Positions 18,019 through 27,586 of a DNA stretch of 64,000 bases are shown here, one piece after another. Source of the DNA: Neorhizobium petrolearium (GTDB taxonomy: Bacteria; Pseudomonadota; Alphaproteobacteria; Rhizobiales; Rhizobiaceae); NCBI RefSeq assembly GCF_017873175.1, contig NZ_JAGGJW010000008.1:62001-126000 (forward strand). Reading direction: 5' to 3'. The translations under genes were made by a program, and so were the position numbers. Position 1 is the first letter of the stretch, and every line of letters starts with the position of its first letter. The notes beneath the pieces were generated by a model, which saw only the letters and a list, made by a program, of their open reading frames with translations, had not been told where the DNA came from and made no database searches.

Positions 18019-19004
18019 ACGTCCAGGAGCGCATCGTCGTCATCGGTGCGGGAGCTTTCGGGACCGCGCTTGCGGCCGTGATCTCGCTGGAGGGTCGGTA
18101 TCCGGTGACGTTGATCGGCCGCGACCCTGAGCTGATGAGCGACCTGCGTGAGGATCGCGTGCATGACGCAGCGCTTCCCGGCGTGCCATTGCCGGATGCG
18201 CTGGAGTTTTCCGCCGAACCGGATGCGATCAGCGAGGCGAGCCTTGTGCTTTTCGCCATGCCTTCCCAGGCGCAGGCGGATGCGGCACGGCATTATGGTC
18301 CCTATCTCGCCAGGGATGCGGTGGTGGTCATCTGTGCCAAGGGAATGGACAAGTCTTCGGGCAAGCTGCTGACGGAAGTGCTGGAAGCGGAACTGCCGCA
18401 TCATCCGATCGCCGTTTTGTCCGGTCCCGGTTTTGCTGCCGATATCGCGCGCGGTCTGCCGACCGCCATGGTGATTGCTGCGGAGGACAAGGCTCTTTCG
18501 GAACGACTTGCAAACATGCTCTCGGGCCGAACGTTCCGCCTCTACGCCTCGACCGACCGGGTCGGGGTGCAGCTCGGCGGCGCGCTCAAGAACGTGCTGG
18601 CGATCGCCTGCGGCATCATCGAAGGCGCGGGCCTCGGGGATTCTGCGCGTGCTGCGCTGATCTCGCGCGGGCTTGCGGAGATGTCGCGGCTCGTCGAGGC
18701 TATGGGCGGCAGGGCGGATACGGTGCGCGGGCTTTCGGGGCTCGGCGATCTGGTACTGACCGGCACGAGCCATCAATCCCGTAACCTTCGCTTCGGCATC
18801 GCGCTTGGCAAGGGCGAGCCTGCGGAGACTGCCGGCGGTCCGCTGGTCGAGGGCTTTCATGCGGCTTCGGTCGCGGCCCGACTGGGGGAAAAGTTCTCGG
18901 TCGAGCTTCCGGTGACCGGGGCGGTGGCGGCGATCATCGACGGGAAGCTCGATATCATGTCGGCCATGGAGCAACTCATGACACGGCCGATCAAAACCGA
19001 ATAG
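18015..19004 (+). CDS. gpsA: Glycerol-3-phosphate dehydrogenase [NAD(P)+]
   Basis: Reduces dihydroxyacetone phosphate to sn-glycerol-3-phosphate for phospholipid synthesis. The NAD(P)-binding GAGAFG is at residues 11-16; the catalytic Lys lies in [33 protein letters not shown] is the substrate-site signature. Length is 329 aa, normal. It is translationally coupled to tsaD and followed by a rhizobial palindromic element rather than a clear terminator. Confidence 0.97.
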   Translation: MNVQERIVVIGAGAFGTALAAVISLEGRYPVTLIGRDPELMSDLREDRVHDAALPGVPLPDALEFSAEPDAISEASLVLFAMPSQAQADAARHYGPYLARDAVVVICAKGMDKSSGKLLTEVLEAELPHHPIAVLSGPGFAADIARGLPTAMVIAAEDKALSERLANMLSGRTFRLYASTDRVGVQLGGALKNVLAIACGIIEGAGLGDSARAALISRGLAEMSRLVEAMGGRADTVRGLSGLGDLVLTGTSHQSRNLRFGIALGKGEPAETAGGPLVEGFHAASVAARLGEKFSVELPVTGAVAAIIDGKLDIMSAMEQLMTRPIKTE

Positions 19005-19022
19005 CAATTCCTTTAGTTGATC

Positions 19023-19065
19023 GCGCATCTTGTCCGAAAACCGCTTCACACTTTTCGGGATGCGC
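19023..19065. repeat. Rhizobial intergenic palindromic element, copy 1
   Basis: Nested inverted repeats GCGCATC / GATGCGC (19023-19029, 19059-19065) and CCGAAAA / TTTTCGG (19034-19040, 19052-19058) form a 43-bp hairpin between gpsA and the YciI gene. A decayed relative with the same core occurs at 37854-37893, which shows it is a dispersed family. Confidence 0.8.
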
Positions 19066-19082
19066 TCTTAGGAGAAGACCCG

Positions 19083-19376
19083 ATGCTGTTTGCCTTTCTA
19101 TGCACCGACAAACCCGGCCATCTGAACGTCCGGATGGAGACCCGTCCCGCTCATCTCGAACACCTGAACAAGCTCAATGCGGAAGGTACGCTGAAAATGG
19201 CTGGTCCCTTCCTCGATGACGAAGGCAAGCCGAACGGCAGCCTGGTGATTGTCGAGGCCGCCGACATGGAGGCTGCCCGGACGATCGCGGAAGCCGATCC
19301 CTATTATCTCGCCGGTCTCTTCGAGAAGGTCGAAGTCAAACCGTATAACTGGGTCTTCAACAAGCCGGCGGAGTGA
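19083..19376 (+). CDS. YciI family protein
   Basis: Small soluble protein of 97 aa with the dimeric alpha+beta YciI fold. It shows the usual MLFAFLCTDKPGH start, the conserved RPAHLEHLNKL with a His in the putative active site, and DPYYLAGLFEKVEVKPYNW (the DP motif). The biochemical role of the family is unsettled. ATG 19083 was chosen because AGGAG stands 8 bp before it; the longer frame upstream runs through the palindromic element. An EVE-domain gene starts 8 bp downstream of its stop. Confidence 0.9.
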   Translation: MLFAFLCTDKPGHLNVRMETRPAHLEHLNKLNAEGTLKMAGPFLDDEGKPNGSLVIVEAADMEAARTIAEADPYYLAGLFEKVEVKPYNWVFNKPAE

Positions 19377-19384
19377 AGCGAAAG

Positions 19385-19825
19385 ATGGCGTACTGGCTTT
19401 ATAAATCCGAACCTTCTTCTTGGTCCTGGGAACAGCAGAAGGCGGCTGGCGCCAAGGGCACTGAATGGACCGGGGTGCGCAACTACCAGGCGCGCAACAA
19501 CATGCGGGCGATGAAGATCGGCGAAAAGGGCTTCTTCTACCATTCCAATGAGGGGCTGGAGATCGTCGGCATCGTCGAGGTCTGCGCATTGTCGCACCCC
19601 GATTCGACCGCCAAGGACGATCCCCGCTGGGACTGCGTCGATATCCGCGCGGTCACGGATATGCCGAAGCCGGTAACGCTGAAGGACATCAAGGCTAACC
19701 CGAAGTTCGAGAAGATGTCGCTCGTCACCTCCATGCGGCTTTCCGTGCAGCCGGTGACGGAAGAGGAATATTTCGAAATCTGCAGGCTCGGCGGTCTCGA
19801 CAATCCGCCGCGCTCGCCGGACTGA
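19385..19825 (+). CDS. EVE domain-containing protein
   Basis: 146-aa single-domain EVE protein, a PUA-like fold resembling human thymocyte nuclear protein 1 and the YTH reader domain. Landmarks: YWLYKSEPSSWSWEQ, the pocket residues EWTGVRNYQARNNMRAMKIGEKGFFYHS, and PVTLKDIKANPKF. Stand-alone EVE proteins are thought to recognise modified nucleobases, but no ligand is proven for this type. GTG 19373 overlapping the YciI stop is an alternative start; ATG 19385 fits the family N-terminus better. Confidence 0.92.
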   Translation: MAYWLYKSEPSSWSWEQQKAAGAKGTEWTGVRNYQARNNMRAMKIGEKGFFYHSNEGLEIVGIVEVCALSHPDSTAKDDPRWDCVDIRAVTDMPKPVTLKDIKANPKFEKMSLVTSMRLSVQPVTEEEYFEICRLGGLDNPPRSPD

Positions 19826-19830
19826 GCGAT

Positions 19831-20475
19831 TTGAAGACCGATCCCAGGACCTTTATCCTCGAAAACACCGATCTCATGCCGCCGCCGCATGTGCCGGAAA
19901 TCCGGCTGCATCTTGCGACCGAAGCGCATGAGCTCTGGCTGAAGACGGAAGAGGATCTGGACAAGATCGGCCTGCCGCCGCCCTTCTGGGCCTTCGCCTG
20001 GGCGGGCGGGCAGGGGCTGGCGCGCTTCATTCTCGACCATCCGGAAACGGTAGCCGGCAAAAGGGTGCTGGATTTCGCCAGCGGTTCGGGGCTGGTGGCG
20101 ATCGCCGCCAAACTGGCCGGCGCCTCGGACGTGCTGGCGGCGGATATCGATCCGTGGGCGGAGAGCGCCGTCGCGTTGAATGCCGCCGAAAATGGGGCCG
20201 AGATCGGGTTTACCGGTGAAAATCTGACCGGCAAGGCAGTCGATGCGGACGTGATCCTTGCCGGTGACGTCTTCTACGATAGAGATTTCGCCGATGCGCT
20301 GATTCCCTGGTTCGCGCAACTCGCAGCCGAAGGGAAACTGGTATTGATCGGTGATCCGGGGCGGAGTTATTGCCCGAAGGATCGGCTGAGGCAGCTTGCG
20401 GTCTACCAGGTGCCGGTGACCCGGGCGCTGGAGGACAGCGAGGTGAAGCGGACGACTGTGTGGCGGTTCGGGTAG
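19831..20475 (+). CDS. Class I SAM methyltransferase, ETFB-lysine-methyltransferase-like
   Basis: 214-aa methyltransferase of the family-16 lysine methyltransferase type. Motif I is VLDFASGSGLVAIAAKLAG, the acidic loop is AADIDPWA, and the post-motif DVILAGDVFYDRD matches the D-V-F/Y signature of protein lysine methyltransferases. A bacterial homologue in Agrobacterium acts on electron-transfer flavoprotein beta; that substrate is an inference by similarity. It starts with TTG 5 bp after the EVE gene stop, so it belongs to the YciI-EVE operon. Confidence 0.82.
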   Translation: MKTDPRTFILENTDLMPPPHVPEIRLHLATEAHELWLKTEEDLDKIGLPPPFWAFAWAGGQGLARFILDHPETVAGKRVLDFASGSGLVAIAAKLAGASDVLAADIDPWAESAVALNAAENGAEIGFTGENLTGKAVDADVILAGDVFYDRDFADALIPWFAQLAAEGKLVLIGDPGRSYCPKDRLRQLAVYQVPVTRALEDSEVKRTTVWRFG

Positions 20476-20557
20476 ATGGGGGGTGCCGAGCCGCCGCCCT
20501 CTGGCCGGCAGGGGAACGTAGAGGAAACTGCCAAGGCGGTGGATCGCCGACGGACGT

Positions 20558-20962
20558 TCAATTCCCGCCGCGGATGACGCAGGCGCCGGCCTCGTAGGTG
20601 CAGGCGTTGACGGGTGCGAAAGGATCCTCCGTTTCGCCGGCGACGTTGATGATCTTCACGGAAGGCGAAACCGAGCCGCTCCCTGTCATTGATATAACGG
20701 GGCTCGTGAAGGGTGTGTCGCGATAGCTCCGCAGGATATAGACGCTACGGCTTGCGGTGCGGGCTACGTCGAACGTGCCGCTGAAAATACCGGGCTTGCT
20801 GACAAAGGCGGCGAGGTCGCTATTGGAGACAAATGCACCGGCGGGTGCGGATAGATAGTGCCAGTGGCCGTAGTCGCGGTCGCCCGCCTGCGAGGGGGAC
20901 GACAATGTCGCTGCCAGCACCACGCCGGCAACGAAAACAGGCTTCATGCGATTCGCGATCAT
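20558..20962 (-). CDS. Hypothetical secreted protein
   Basis: 134-aa protein I do not recognise. It has a signal peptide (MIANRMKPVFVAGVVLAATLSSPSQA) and a mature part rich in Ser/Val with two Cys near the C-terminus (ACTYEAGACVIRGGN), possibly a disulfide. ATG 20962 was chosen because GGAG stands 8 bp upstream; an ATG 15 bp earlier lacks one. It is convergent to the methyltransferase gene. A perfect CtrA-type site lies just upstream. Confidence 0.7.
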   Translation of the reverse strand: MIANRMKPVFVAGVVLAATLSSPSQAGDRDYGHWHYLSAPAGAFVSNSDLAAFVSKPGIFSGTFDVARTASRSVYILRSYRDTPFTSPVISMTGSGSVSPSVKIINVAGETEDPFAPVNACTYEAGACVIRGGN

Positions 20963-20981
20963 GGCGAACTCCGGCAAAATC

Positions 20982-20998
20982 GTTAACGAAACGTTAAC
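20982..20998. promoter_or_regulatory. Candidate CtrA binding site within a 17-bp palindrome
   Basis: GTTAACG-AAA-CGTTAAC is a perfect palindrome that contains TTAA-N7-TTAAC, the full CtrA consensus. It lies about 20 bp before the start of the minus-strand secreted protein and about 250 bp before sdhC. Confidence 0.5.
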
Positions 20999-21171
20999 AT
21001 GAAACGGCCTCGCTCGTCATGCCGGCAACGAATTCTTTGCAAATCGTGGTTAATGTGACCGCGGGGTTTGAGCCGATGCCGCCTTGAGAAAGACACAATC
21101 GATTAAATTTGAAATCCGTTTGAATTGTTCTTGTCGTCCGTGATTTCGAAGATTAAACCACGCCGATGATG

Positions 21172-21201
21172 CAATGCACATTTCTTCGGCATCGTGCATT
21201 G
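21172..21201 (+). promoter_or_regulatory. Inverted repeat in the sdhC leader
   Basis: CAATGCAC and GTGCATTG (8 bp each, 14-nt spacer) lie about 45 bp upstream of the sdhC start. It could be an mRNA hairpin or an operator; no T tract follows, so it is not a terminator. Confidence 0.4.
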
Positions 21202-21246
21202 TTGGGCGCCCGCCCGAGATACCGCATACGACGCCGCGAGGTTCTG

Positions 21247-21639
21247 ATGGCGAATGTGACAAATAACCGGCCCCTGTCGCCGCATCTGCAAATCTATAAA
21301 TTCATTCCCACCATGGCGATGTCGATCGTCCACCGCATTACCGGCGGAGCGCTCTACTTCGGCACGCTGCTTGTTGCCGCCTGGCTGATCTCGGCCGCTT
21401 CCGGCGAGGAATATTTCAACTGGATCAATTGGCTGTTCGGCTCGATCATCGGGCAGCTCGTGCTTTTCGGCTATACCTGGGCCCTCATCCACCATCTGCT
21501 CGGTGGTCTGCGCCACATCATGTGGGATCTAGGCTACGGCTTCGAGAAGGAATTCTCGACCATGCTCGCCAAGGCCAATCTCGTCGCGTCCATCGTCCTG
21601 ACTGTCCTGGTCTGGGCGGTCGTGCTTATCGTTCGCTGA
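21247..21639 (+). CDS. sdhC: Succinate dehydrogenase cytochrome b556 subunit
   Basis: Membrane anchor of complex II; binds heme b and ubiquinone together with SdhD. 130 aa with three membrane segments (about 30-50, 60-85, 105-127). RPLSPHLQIYKFIPTMAMSIVHRITGG is the SdhC signature containing the quinone-site Ser/Arg region, and WALIHHLLGGLRHIMWD carries the heme-ligand His. ATG 21247 with GAGG upstream was chosen over a longer frame. First gene of the sdh operon; sdhD follows by 12 bp. Confidence 0.96.
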   Translation: MANVTNNRPLSPHLQIYKFIPTMAMSIVHRITGGALYFGTLLVAAWLISAASGEEYFNWINWLFGSIIGQLVLFGYTWALIHHLLGGLRHIMWDLGYGFEKEFSTMLAKANLVASIVLTVLVWAVVLIVR

Positions 21640-21651
21640 GGGGACAGGATC

Positions 21652-22032
21652 ATGGATATGCGCACTCCTCTCGGAAAAGTCCGCGGTCTTGGTTCGGCCA
21701 AGAGCGGTACGGAGCATTTCTGGCGCGTCAGGACCACGTCCATCGCGCTTGTTCCGCTCCTCGTTTTCTACATCGTTTTCCTGATCATCTATGCCGGCAA
21801 GCCCTATGCCGAAGTGGTCGGCGCGCTCGCCAATCCCTTCGTTGCCACGATCAATGCGCTGACCATCGTCGCAAGTATCGTGCATATGCGTCTCGGCATG
21901 GAAGAGATCATCCAGGATTACATCCATTCCGAAGGCATGAAGATCGCTCTTCTCATCCTCAATGCCTTCTTTTCCTTCCTGATCGGCGGCCTCTGTCTTC
22001 TCGCCGCCCTGAAAATCGCGTTTGCAGGATAA
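21652..22032 (+). CDS. sdhD: Succinate dehydrogenase hydrophobic membrane anchor subunit
   Basis: Second membrane anchor of complex II, 126 aa with three hydrophobic segments (about 30-48, 58-76, 90-115). The N-terminal [33 protein letters not shown] is the SdhD signature, and [17 protein letters not shown] carries the conserved heme-side His and Asp/Tyr. It lies between sdhC and sdhA with short gaps. Confidence 0.95.
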   Translation: MDMRTPLGKVRGLGSAKSGTEHFWRVRTTSIALVPLLVFYIVFLIIYAGKPYAEVVGALANPFVATINALTIVASIVHMRLGMEEIIQDYIHSEGMKIALLILNAFFSFLIGGLCLLAALKIAFAG

Positions 22033-22039
22033 TCCCGTT

Positions 22040-23881
22040 ATGGCATCGATCACACCCATCGCCCAGACCGGCAAGGCCTATACCTATGTCGACCATTCCT
22101 ATGACGTGATCGTCGTGGGCGCCGGTGGCGCTGGCCTGCGCGCCACGCTCGGTATGGCCGAGCAGGGCTTCAAGACCGCCTGCATCACCAAGGTTTTCCC
22201 GACCCGCTCGCATACGGTCGCGGCACAGGGCGGCATCGCCGCCTCGCTGCAGAACATGACGCCGGACAGCTGGCAGTGGCACCTCTACGACACCGTCAAG
22301 GGCTCCGACTGGCTCGGTGACGTCGATGCCATGCAGTACATGGTCATGGAAGCGCCGAAGGCCGTCTATGAACTCGAGCATTACGGCGTGCCCTTCTCGC
22401 GCAACGAGGAAGGCAAGATCTATCAGCGTCCGTTCGGCGGCCATATGCAGAACTATGGCGAAGGCCCGCCGGTGCAGCGCACCTGCGCTGCCGCCGACCG
22501 CACCGGTCACGCGATCCTGCACACGCTTTACGGTCAGTCGCTCAGGAACAATGCGGAATTCTTCGTCGAATATTTCGCGCTCGACCTGATCATGTCGGAC
22601 GACGGCCGCTGCACCGGCGTTGTCGCCTGGTGCCTGGACGACGGCACGATCCATCGCTTCGCCGCCAAGATGGTGGTGCTGGCGACCGGCGGTTACGGCC
22701 GCGCCTATTTTTCGGCAACGTCCGCCCATACCTGCACCGGCGACGGCGGCGGTATGATCGCCCGCGCCGGCCTGCCCCTGCAGGACATGGAGTTCGTGCA
22801 GTTCCATCCGACCGGCATCTATGGTTCGGGCTGTCTCATCACCGAAGGCGCACGCGGCGAGGGCGGCTACCTCGTCAATTCCGAGGGCGAGCGCTTCATG
22901 GAACGCTATGCGCCCTCGGCCAAGGACCTCGCCTCCCGCGACGTTGTTTCCCGTTGCATGACGCTGGAAATCCGCGAAGGCCGCGGCGTCGGCAGAAACA
23001 AGGACCATATCTTCCTGCATCTCGACCATCTCGATCCGGCGGTCCTACACGAGCGCCTGCCGGGCATTTCCGAGAGCGCCAAGATTTTCGCAGGCGTGGA
23101 TGTGACGCGGGAGCCGATCCCGGTCCTGCCGACCGTCCACTACAACATGGGCGGCATCCCGACCAATTTCTGGGGTGAAGTCCTGAATGCCGACGGTGCC
23201 AATCCGGAACGGATCGCACCCGGCCTGATGGCTGTCGGCGAAGCAGGCTGCGCCTCCGTACACGGCGCGAACCGCCTCGGCTCCAACTCGCTGATCGACC
23301 TCGTCGTCTTCGGCCGCGCCGCCGCCATCCGCGCCGGCCAGGTCATCGACAGGGACGCACCGGTGCCGGCGCTGAACAAGGCGGCCTGCGACCGGATCAT
23401 GGCGCGCTTCGACGGACTGCGCAATGCCAGCGGCGGCACGCCAACCGCCGTGCTGCGCGACAAGATGCAACGCGCCATGCAGGAAGACGCGGCGGTGTTC
23501 CGGACCCAGGAATCGCTTGAATCCGGCTGCCGCCGGCTTTCGGAAATCTGGGGCGAGCTCAAGGACATCAAGGTCACCGACCGTTCGATGATCTGGAACT
23601 CCGACCTCGTGGAAACGCTCGAACTGCAGAACCTGATGGCGAACGCGATCACCACGGTCTACGGCGCGGAAGCCCGCAAGGAAAGCCGCGGTTCGCATGC
23701 CCGCGAGGACTATACGTCCGGCCCCTTCGGCGGCCGCGACGACGAGAACTGGCGCAAGCATACGCTCGCCTGGGTGAGCGAGGTCGGTGAGGTCAAGCTC
23801 GACTACCGCCCGGTCCACACCGAGCTCATCGCAGAAGGTATCGATCCGCACAAGATCGAGCCCAAGGCACGCGTGTACTGA
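22040..23881 (+). CDS. sdhA: Succinate dehydrogenase flavoprotein subunit
   Basis: Catalytic FAD subunit that oxidises succinate to fumarate. The N-terminal Rossmann [13 protein letters not shown] is followed by the covalent-FAD His58 in [32 protein letters not shown] and the active-site Arg region ([10 protein letters not shown]) follow. The C-terminal domain ends [28 protein letters not shown]. Length is 613 aa. The ATG beginning [12 protein letters not shown] was chosen over one 18 bp upstream. Unusually, sdhB does not follow directly: a GT25 gene intervenes. Confidence 0.98.
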   Translation: MASITPIAQTGKAYTYVDHSYDVIVVGAGGAGLRATLGMAEQGFKTACITKVFPTRSHTVAAQGGIAASLQNMTPDSWQWHLYDTVKGSDWLGDVDAMQYMVMEAPKAVYELEHYGVPFSRNEEGKIYQRPFGGHMQNYGEGPPVQRTCAAADRTGHAILHTLYGQSLRNNAEFFVEYFALDLIMSDDGRCTGVVAWCLDDGTIHRFAAKMVVLATGGYGRAYFSATSAHTCTGDGGGMIARAGLPLQDMEFVQFHPTGIYGSGCLITEGARGEGGYLVNSEGERFMERYAPSAKDLASRDVVSRCMTLEIREGRGVGRNKDHIFLHLDHLDPAVLHERLPGISESAKIFAGVDVTREPIPVLPTVHYNMGGIPTNFWGEVLNADGANPERIAPGLMAVGEAGCASVHGANRLGSNSLIDLVVFGRAAAIRAGQVIDRDAPVPALNKAACDRIMARFDGLRNASGGTPTAVLRDKMQRAMQEDAAVFRTQESLESGCRRLSEIWGELKDIKVTDRSMIWNSDLVETLELQNLMANAITTVYGAEARKESRGSHAREDYTSGPFGGRDDENWRKHTLAWVSEVGEVKLDYRPVHTELIAEGIDPHKIEPKARVY

Positions 23882-23885
23882 GGCC

Positions 23886-24812
23886 ATGACAGCTATGCCG
23901 TCCATCGCGAATTCTGCCGAGAAAGTGCCCTCCAGGCGTCTTCTCGGCATATTCGCGATCAATCTCGATCGCTCGCCTGACCGGTGGGCCGAGATCGAAC
24001 GGCATTTCGGCCATCTCAAATGGCCACTTGAGAGGATTGCGGCCGTCGATGCGCGGAACAATCCTCAGGCCGTTCTGTCTGTTCGCGGGCTGTCGCTGCG
24101 GTTCCCGCCGGACGGCGTTGCCTGGAACGGCCACCGCAACCGGCTCTTCATGCTGACGGAAGAAGCCTGTCTCGCTGGCCATGTGCTGACCTGGCGGCGG
24201 TTTCTTGCCTCCGATTTCACCTATGCACTTGTGCTGGAGGATGACGCAGAGCCGCAGCCCGGTTTCGTCGAGGCTGTTTCCGAATTGCTCGGTTCGGATC
24301 TCGGCGTCGATATCGTCAAGCTCGAGGGCGTTTTCCGCCCGGGTGGTCGCAAGGCGGTAACGATACGTCAACTCGGTGAACACAGGCTGGTTCGTTCGCT
24401 GCGTCCCGCATCGGGTTCGGCCGCGTATCTGGTGACGCGCCGAGGTGCGGAGCGCCTGCTTGCGAGTGTCGACCAGAACTGCGTGCCGGCCGACGATTTC
24501 CTCTGGAGCGGCGCCTACCACGATTGCGACGTGGCGCATCTTGCTCCCTGGGTCATCATGCAGTCGGGCTCGGCGAGCGTGATCGCCACCGACAAGACGT
24601 CGAAACGGGCGCATGTCCGCGCGCCGTTCGGCCGGGCCGCGTGGATGCCGCTGCTCCGGGCTCTGGAACGGCTGAAGCTTGTCTGGGCGGCGATCAAAGG
24701 CCAACCCTTGAAACTTTTGAACACGACGGTCGCCCCCTGGGCGCCGAATGGTTATAACCTGAAAGACAGTATGGCGCTTGCCGCCAAGGATCGGAAGTCT
24801 AGCAATGGTTGA
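23886..24812 (+). CDS. Glycosyltransferase family 25 protein (LPS-type)
   Basis: 308-aa protein with a GT25 domain: [20 protein letters not shown] at the start, AVDAR, then [29 protein letters not shown], in which the LEDDA run is the DXD-like metal site, and [18 protein letters not shown] later. GT25 enzymes add galactose or similar sugars in LPS or capsule synthesis. The gene starts 4 bp after sdhA and its end overlaps the sdhB start by 8 bp, so it is locked inside the sdh operon although no biochemical link is apparent. No membrane segment is obvious. Confidence 0.87.
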   Translation: MTAMPSIANSAEKVPSRRLLGIFAINLDRSPDRWAEIERHFGHLKWPLERIAAVDARNNPQAVLSVRGLSLRFPPDGVAWNGHRNRLFMLTEEACLAGHVLTWRRFLASDFTYALVLEDDAEPQPGFVEAVSELLGSDLGVDIVKLEGVFRPGGRKAVTIRQLGEHRLVRSLRPASGSAAYLVTRRGAERLLASVDQNCVPADDFLWSGAYHDCDVAHLAPWVIMQSGSASVIATDKTSKRAHVRAPFGRAAWMPLLRALERLKLVWAAIKGQPLKLLNTTVAPWAPNGYNLKDSMALAAKDRKSSNG

Positions 24813-25584
24813 ACTCGCTCTCCCCAAGAACTCTCAGATGACCGAAGGCAAGGTCTGGCCGAAGCCGGAAGGCGCCAAGAATGTTCGCGAGTACCGCGTC
24901 TATCGCTGGAATCCGGACGACGGCCAGAACCCGCGCATCGACACTTATTACATCGATGTCGATGATTGCGGGCCGATGGTTCTCGACGGTCTGCTCTACA
25001 TCAAGAACAATATCGACCCGACCCTGACGCTACGCCGCTCCTGCCGCGAAGGCATCTGCGGCTCCTGCGCGATGAATATCGACGGTACCAACACGCTCGC
25101 CTGCACCAAGGGCATGGACGACATCAAGGGCACCGTGAAGATCTATCCGCTGCCCCACATGCCGGTGGTGAAGGACCTTGTTCCGGACCTCACCAATTTC
25201 TATGCCCAGCACCGCTCGATCGAGCCCTGGCTGAAGACGGTTTCGCCGCCGCCGGCCAAGGAGTGGAAGCAGAGCCACGAGGATCGCCTGAAGCTCGACG
25301 GTCTCTACGAATGCATCCTCTGCGCCTGTTGCTCGACCTCCTGTCCGAGCTATTGGTGGAATGGCGACCGTTATCTCGGTCCGGCCGTTCTGTTGCAGGC
25401 CTATCGCTGGCTGATCGATAGCCGCGACGAAGCCAAGGGCGAGCGCCTCGACAATCTCGAGGATCCTTTCCGGCTCTATCGTTGCCATACAATCATGAAC
25501 TGTACGCAGACCTGCCCGAAGGGTTTGAACCCGGCCAAAGCTATCGCCGAAATCAAGAAGATGATGGTCGAGCGCCGCGTCTGA
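24805..25584 (+). CDS. sdhB: Succinate dehydrogenase iron-sulfur subunit
   Basis: Electron-transfer subunit of complex II, 259 aa. [2Fe-2S] ligands lie in [22 protein letters not shown]; [4Fe-4S] and [3Fe-4S] ligands in [16 protein letters not shown] and [20 protein letters not shown] 24805 ([12 protein letters not shown]) is the family start and overlaps the GT25 gene end by 8 bp, suggesting coupling. Followed by a strong terminator that ends the sdh operon. Confidence 0.98.
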   Translation: MVELALPKNSQMTEGKVWPKPEGAKNVREYRVYRWNPDDGQNPRIDTYYIDVDDCGPMVLDGLLYIKNNIDPTLTLRRSCREGICGSCAMNIDGTNTLACTKGMDDIKGTVKIYPLPHMPVVKDLVPDLTNFYAQHRSIEPWLKTVSPPPAKEWKQSHEDRLKLDGLYECILCACCSTSCPSYWWNGDRYLGPAVLLQAYRWLIDSRDEAKGERLDNLEDPFRLYRCHTIMNCTQTCPKGLNPAKAIAEIKKMMVERRV

Positions 25585-25613
25585 GGCGTTCGGGTGTCTG
25601 CTCTTCTTTGCGG

Positions 25614-25648
25614 CCCGCTCCCGTATTTCGGGGGCGGGTTGATTTTTT
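25614..25648 (+). terminator. Intrinsic terminator after sdhB
   Basis: CCCGCTCCCG pairs with CGGGGGCGGG (10-bp stem with one G-T pair, TATTT loop) followed by TTGA and six T, 29 bp after the sdhB stop. Confidence 0.9.
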
Positions 25649-25845
25649 CCTTGCCGGCGAAGGTCTTCCAAAACAGCACCGGCGCCCTGTTGCTTGCCGA
25701 AACCGATCGAAGCGTTCTGCAGGCGCGAACTCGCAATAAGCGGCCAAATTGTTCCAGTCACACTTGATTAACCAAGGGGCTTTACGGTAATTCGGTCTCA
25801 ATTCAGTGGCATTAGCGGCGGATACCGACTGAAAGCGGGAGTTAG

Positions 25846-26376
25846 ATGATGCAGTTCAGATATGTGGCGACAGGCCTCGTTCTTGCGATAGCACTTGCCG
25901 GTTGCCAGCGTACTTCATACAGTCCCTACAGCGACTTGCCTTCTCAACCCGCTCCTCTTCAGGCCCAGCCCGTTCCGTCGGTGCAGGGCGGGCAGCTTCC
26001 GCCTCCGGGCGGCGCATCGCAGTTCCCCACCGCTCCGGCTGCCAACCCGAACACGGCTGCGGTTGACCCGAATGCGGCGGCGCCGGCGAGTGCTCTCGAC
26101 GTCAAGAAGGAAGCCATGGTCGGCAACTGGCGCGTCTCGAATGCCGGTGCCTCCTGCGACATGTTCCTGACGCTCACCAATCTCGGGGGCGGTTCGCGTG
26201 GCGGAACCCGCGGTTGTGTCGGGGAACTGACGACCATGGGCTCCTGGGACGTGTCGGGCAAGATGGTCCAGTTCAAGAATCGGGCCGGCGACGTCATCGG
26301 ACGAGTCTACAAGAGTGCCGACAACCGTTTCGACGGTACGATGAATTCCGGACAGCCGGTCAGCCTGAGCCGCTGA
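25846..26376 (+). CDS. Outer-membrane lipoprotein, AprI/Inh (Omp19-like) family
   Basis: 176-aa lipoprotein. The signal peptide ends in the lipobox LAGC with lipidated Cys20; a Pro/Gln/Ala-rich flexible linker (about 25-85) precedes a C-terminal AprI/Inh beta-barrel domain ([34 protein letters not shown]). This is the architecture of Brucella Omp19, a protease-inhibiting surface lipoprotein. Protease inhibition here is an inference. The stop codon sits in the centre of a perfect palindrome GAGCCGCT-G-AGCGGCTC. Confidence 0.88.
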   Translation: MMQFRYVATGLVLAIALAGCQRTSYSPYSDLPSQPAPLQAQPVPSVQGGQLPPPGGASQFPTAPAANPNTAAVDPNAAAPASALDVKKEAMVGNWRVSNAGASCDMFLTLTNLGGGSRGGTRGCVGELTTMGSWDVSGKMVQFKNRAGDVIGRVYKSADNRFDGTMNSGQPVSLSR

Positions 26377-26404
26377 GCGGCTCCATACATTTGAGAGCGT
26401 CCGG

Positions 26405-27568
26405 TTGGAACCCATTCCCGAATACACGGCGAGCGTCGGCGAAGAGCTGAAGGCGCTGACGTTGTCGGGTGCGTTGACGGCCGATGCCGCCCAACTCGAT
26501 GTGGCGGCGAGGCTCGACCATGTCCTGACATGCCTTAGGGAAACGAAGCCGGCGAAGAAGAAGAGCGCGCTCGGCTGGCTGTTCGCCAGGGGCGGCGGGC
26601 GGCCGCGGGAAATCCGCGGACTTTACGTCCATGGCAGCGTCGGGCGCGGCAAGACCATGCTGATGGACATGTTCTTCAAGAAGGTGCCGACAGAGAAGAA
26701 GCGCCGCGCGCATTTCCACGAGTTCATGGCGGACGTGCACAACCGCATCCATGAGCATCGGATGAGGGTGAAGCGCGGTGAAACGCGGCAGGCCGATCCG
26801 GTGCCGCCGGTCGCTGCAGCGCTTTATGCGGAGGCCGAGCTTCTCTGCTTCGATGAATTCTCCGTGACCGACATTACGGATGCGATGATTCTGGCGCGTC
26901 TTTTCACCGAGCTTTTCAATCTCGGTTGCGTATTGATCGCGACCTCCAATGTGGCGCCGGAAAACCTCTACAAGGATGGGCTCAACCGCGGGCTCTTCCT
27001 GCCGTTCATCGCGCTGCTCAACAAATATGTCGACGTGGTGACGCTAGACTCGCCCAACGATTATCGCATGCAGAAGCTTGCGAGCCTGCCGGTCTATGTG
27101 ACGCCGCTCGATGGGCGCGCCGACGCGGCGATGGAGGCCGCCTGGCATCAGGTGACGGAAGGCAAGAGGGCCGAACCCGTCGAGATCCCGAGGAAAGGCC
27201 GCAGTATTCACGTTCCCGCCGCCGCCGGACGCGCCGCGCGCTTCGATTTTTCGGATATCTGCGGCAAGCCGCTGGGTGCTTCCGATTATCTAGCCATCGC
27301 CGGTCGTTTTGATACCGTTTTCGTCGAACATATTCCGCAGCTCGGACCGGACAGGCGGAACGAGACAAAGCGGCTGATCAACCTGATCGATGCGTTTTAT
27401 GACCATACGGTCAGACTCTACGTTTCCGCAGCGACGTCGCCGGAGGATATTCTCCTTGAGCGTAAGGGGACGGAAGGCTTCGAATTCGACCGAACCGTGT
27501 CGCGCCTCTTCGAGATGCGCAGCCCCGACTATCTTGCGCTGCATCAGGAAAAACGCCGCCGAGTTTGA
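26405..27568 (+). CDS. zapE: Cell division protein ZapE (AFG1-like ATPase)
   Basis: 387-aa AAA-type ATPase; ZapE associates with the FtsZ ring in E. coli, and its mitochondrial relative AFG1/LACE1 acts in respiratory-complex quality control. Walker A is GSVGRGKT (residues 77-84), Walker B is ELLCFDEFSVTDI, and the sensor region is VLIATSNVAPENLYKDGLNR. Start is TTG with GAGAG upstream; no better ATG exists at the family N-terminus. It sits between an Omp19-like gene and mdh, as usual in rhizobia. Confidence 0.93.
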   Translation: MEPIPEYTASVGEELKALTLSGALTADAAQLDVAARLDHVLTCLRETKPAKKKSALGWLFARGGGRPREIRGLYVHGSVGRGKTMLMDMFFKKVPTEKKRRAHFHEFMADVHNRIHEHRMRVKRGETRQADPVPPVAAALYAEAELLCFDEFSVTDITDAMILARLFTELFNLGCVLIATSNVAPENLYKDGLNRGLFLPFIALLNKYVDVVTLDSPNDYRMQKLASLPVYVTPLDGRADAAMEAAWHQVTEGKRAEPVEIPRKGRSIHVPAAAGRAARFDFSDICGKPLGASDYLAIAGRFDTVFVEHIPQLGPDRRNETKRLINLIDAFYDHTVRLYVSAATSPEDILLERKGTEGFEFDRTVSRLFEMRSPDYLALHQEKRRRV

Positions 27569-27586
27569 AGTTTTGGTGACATTATG

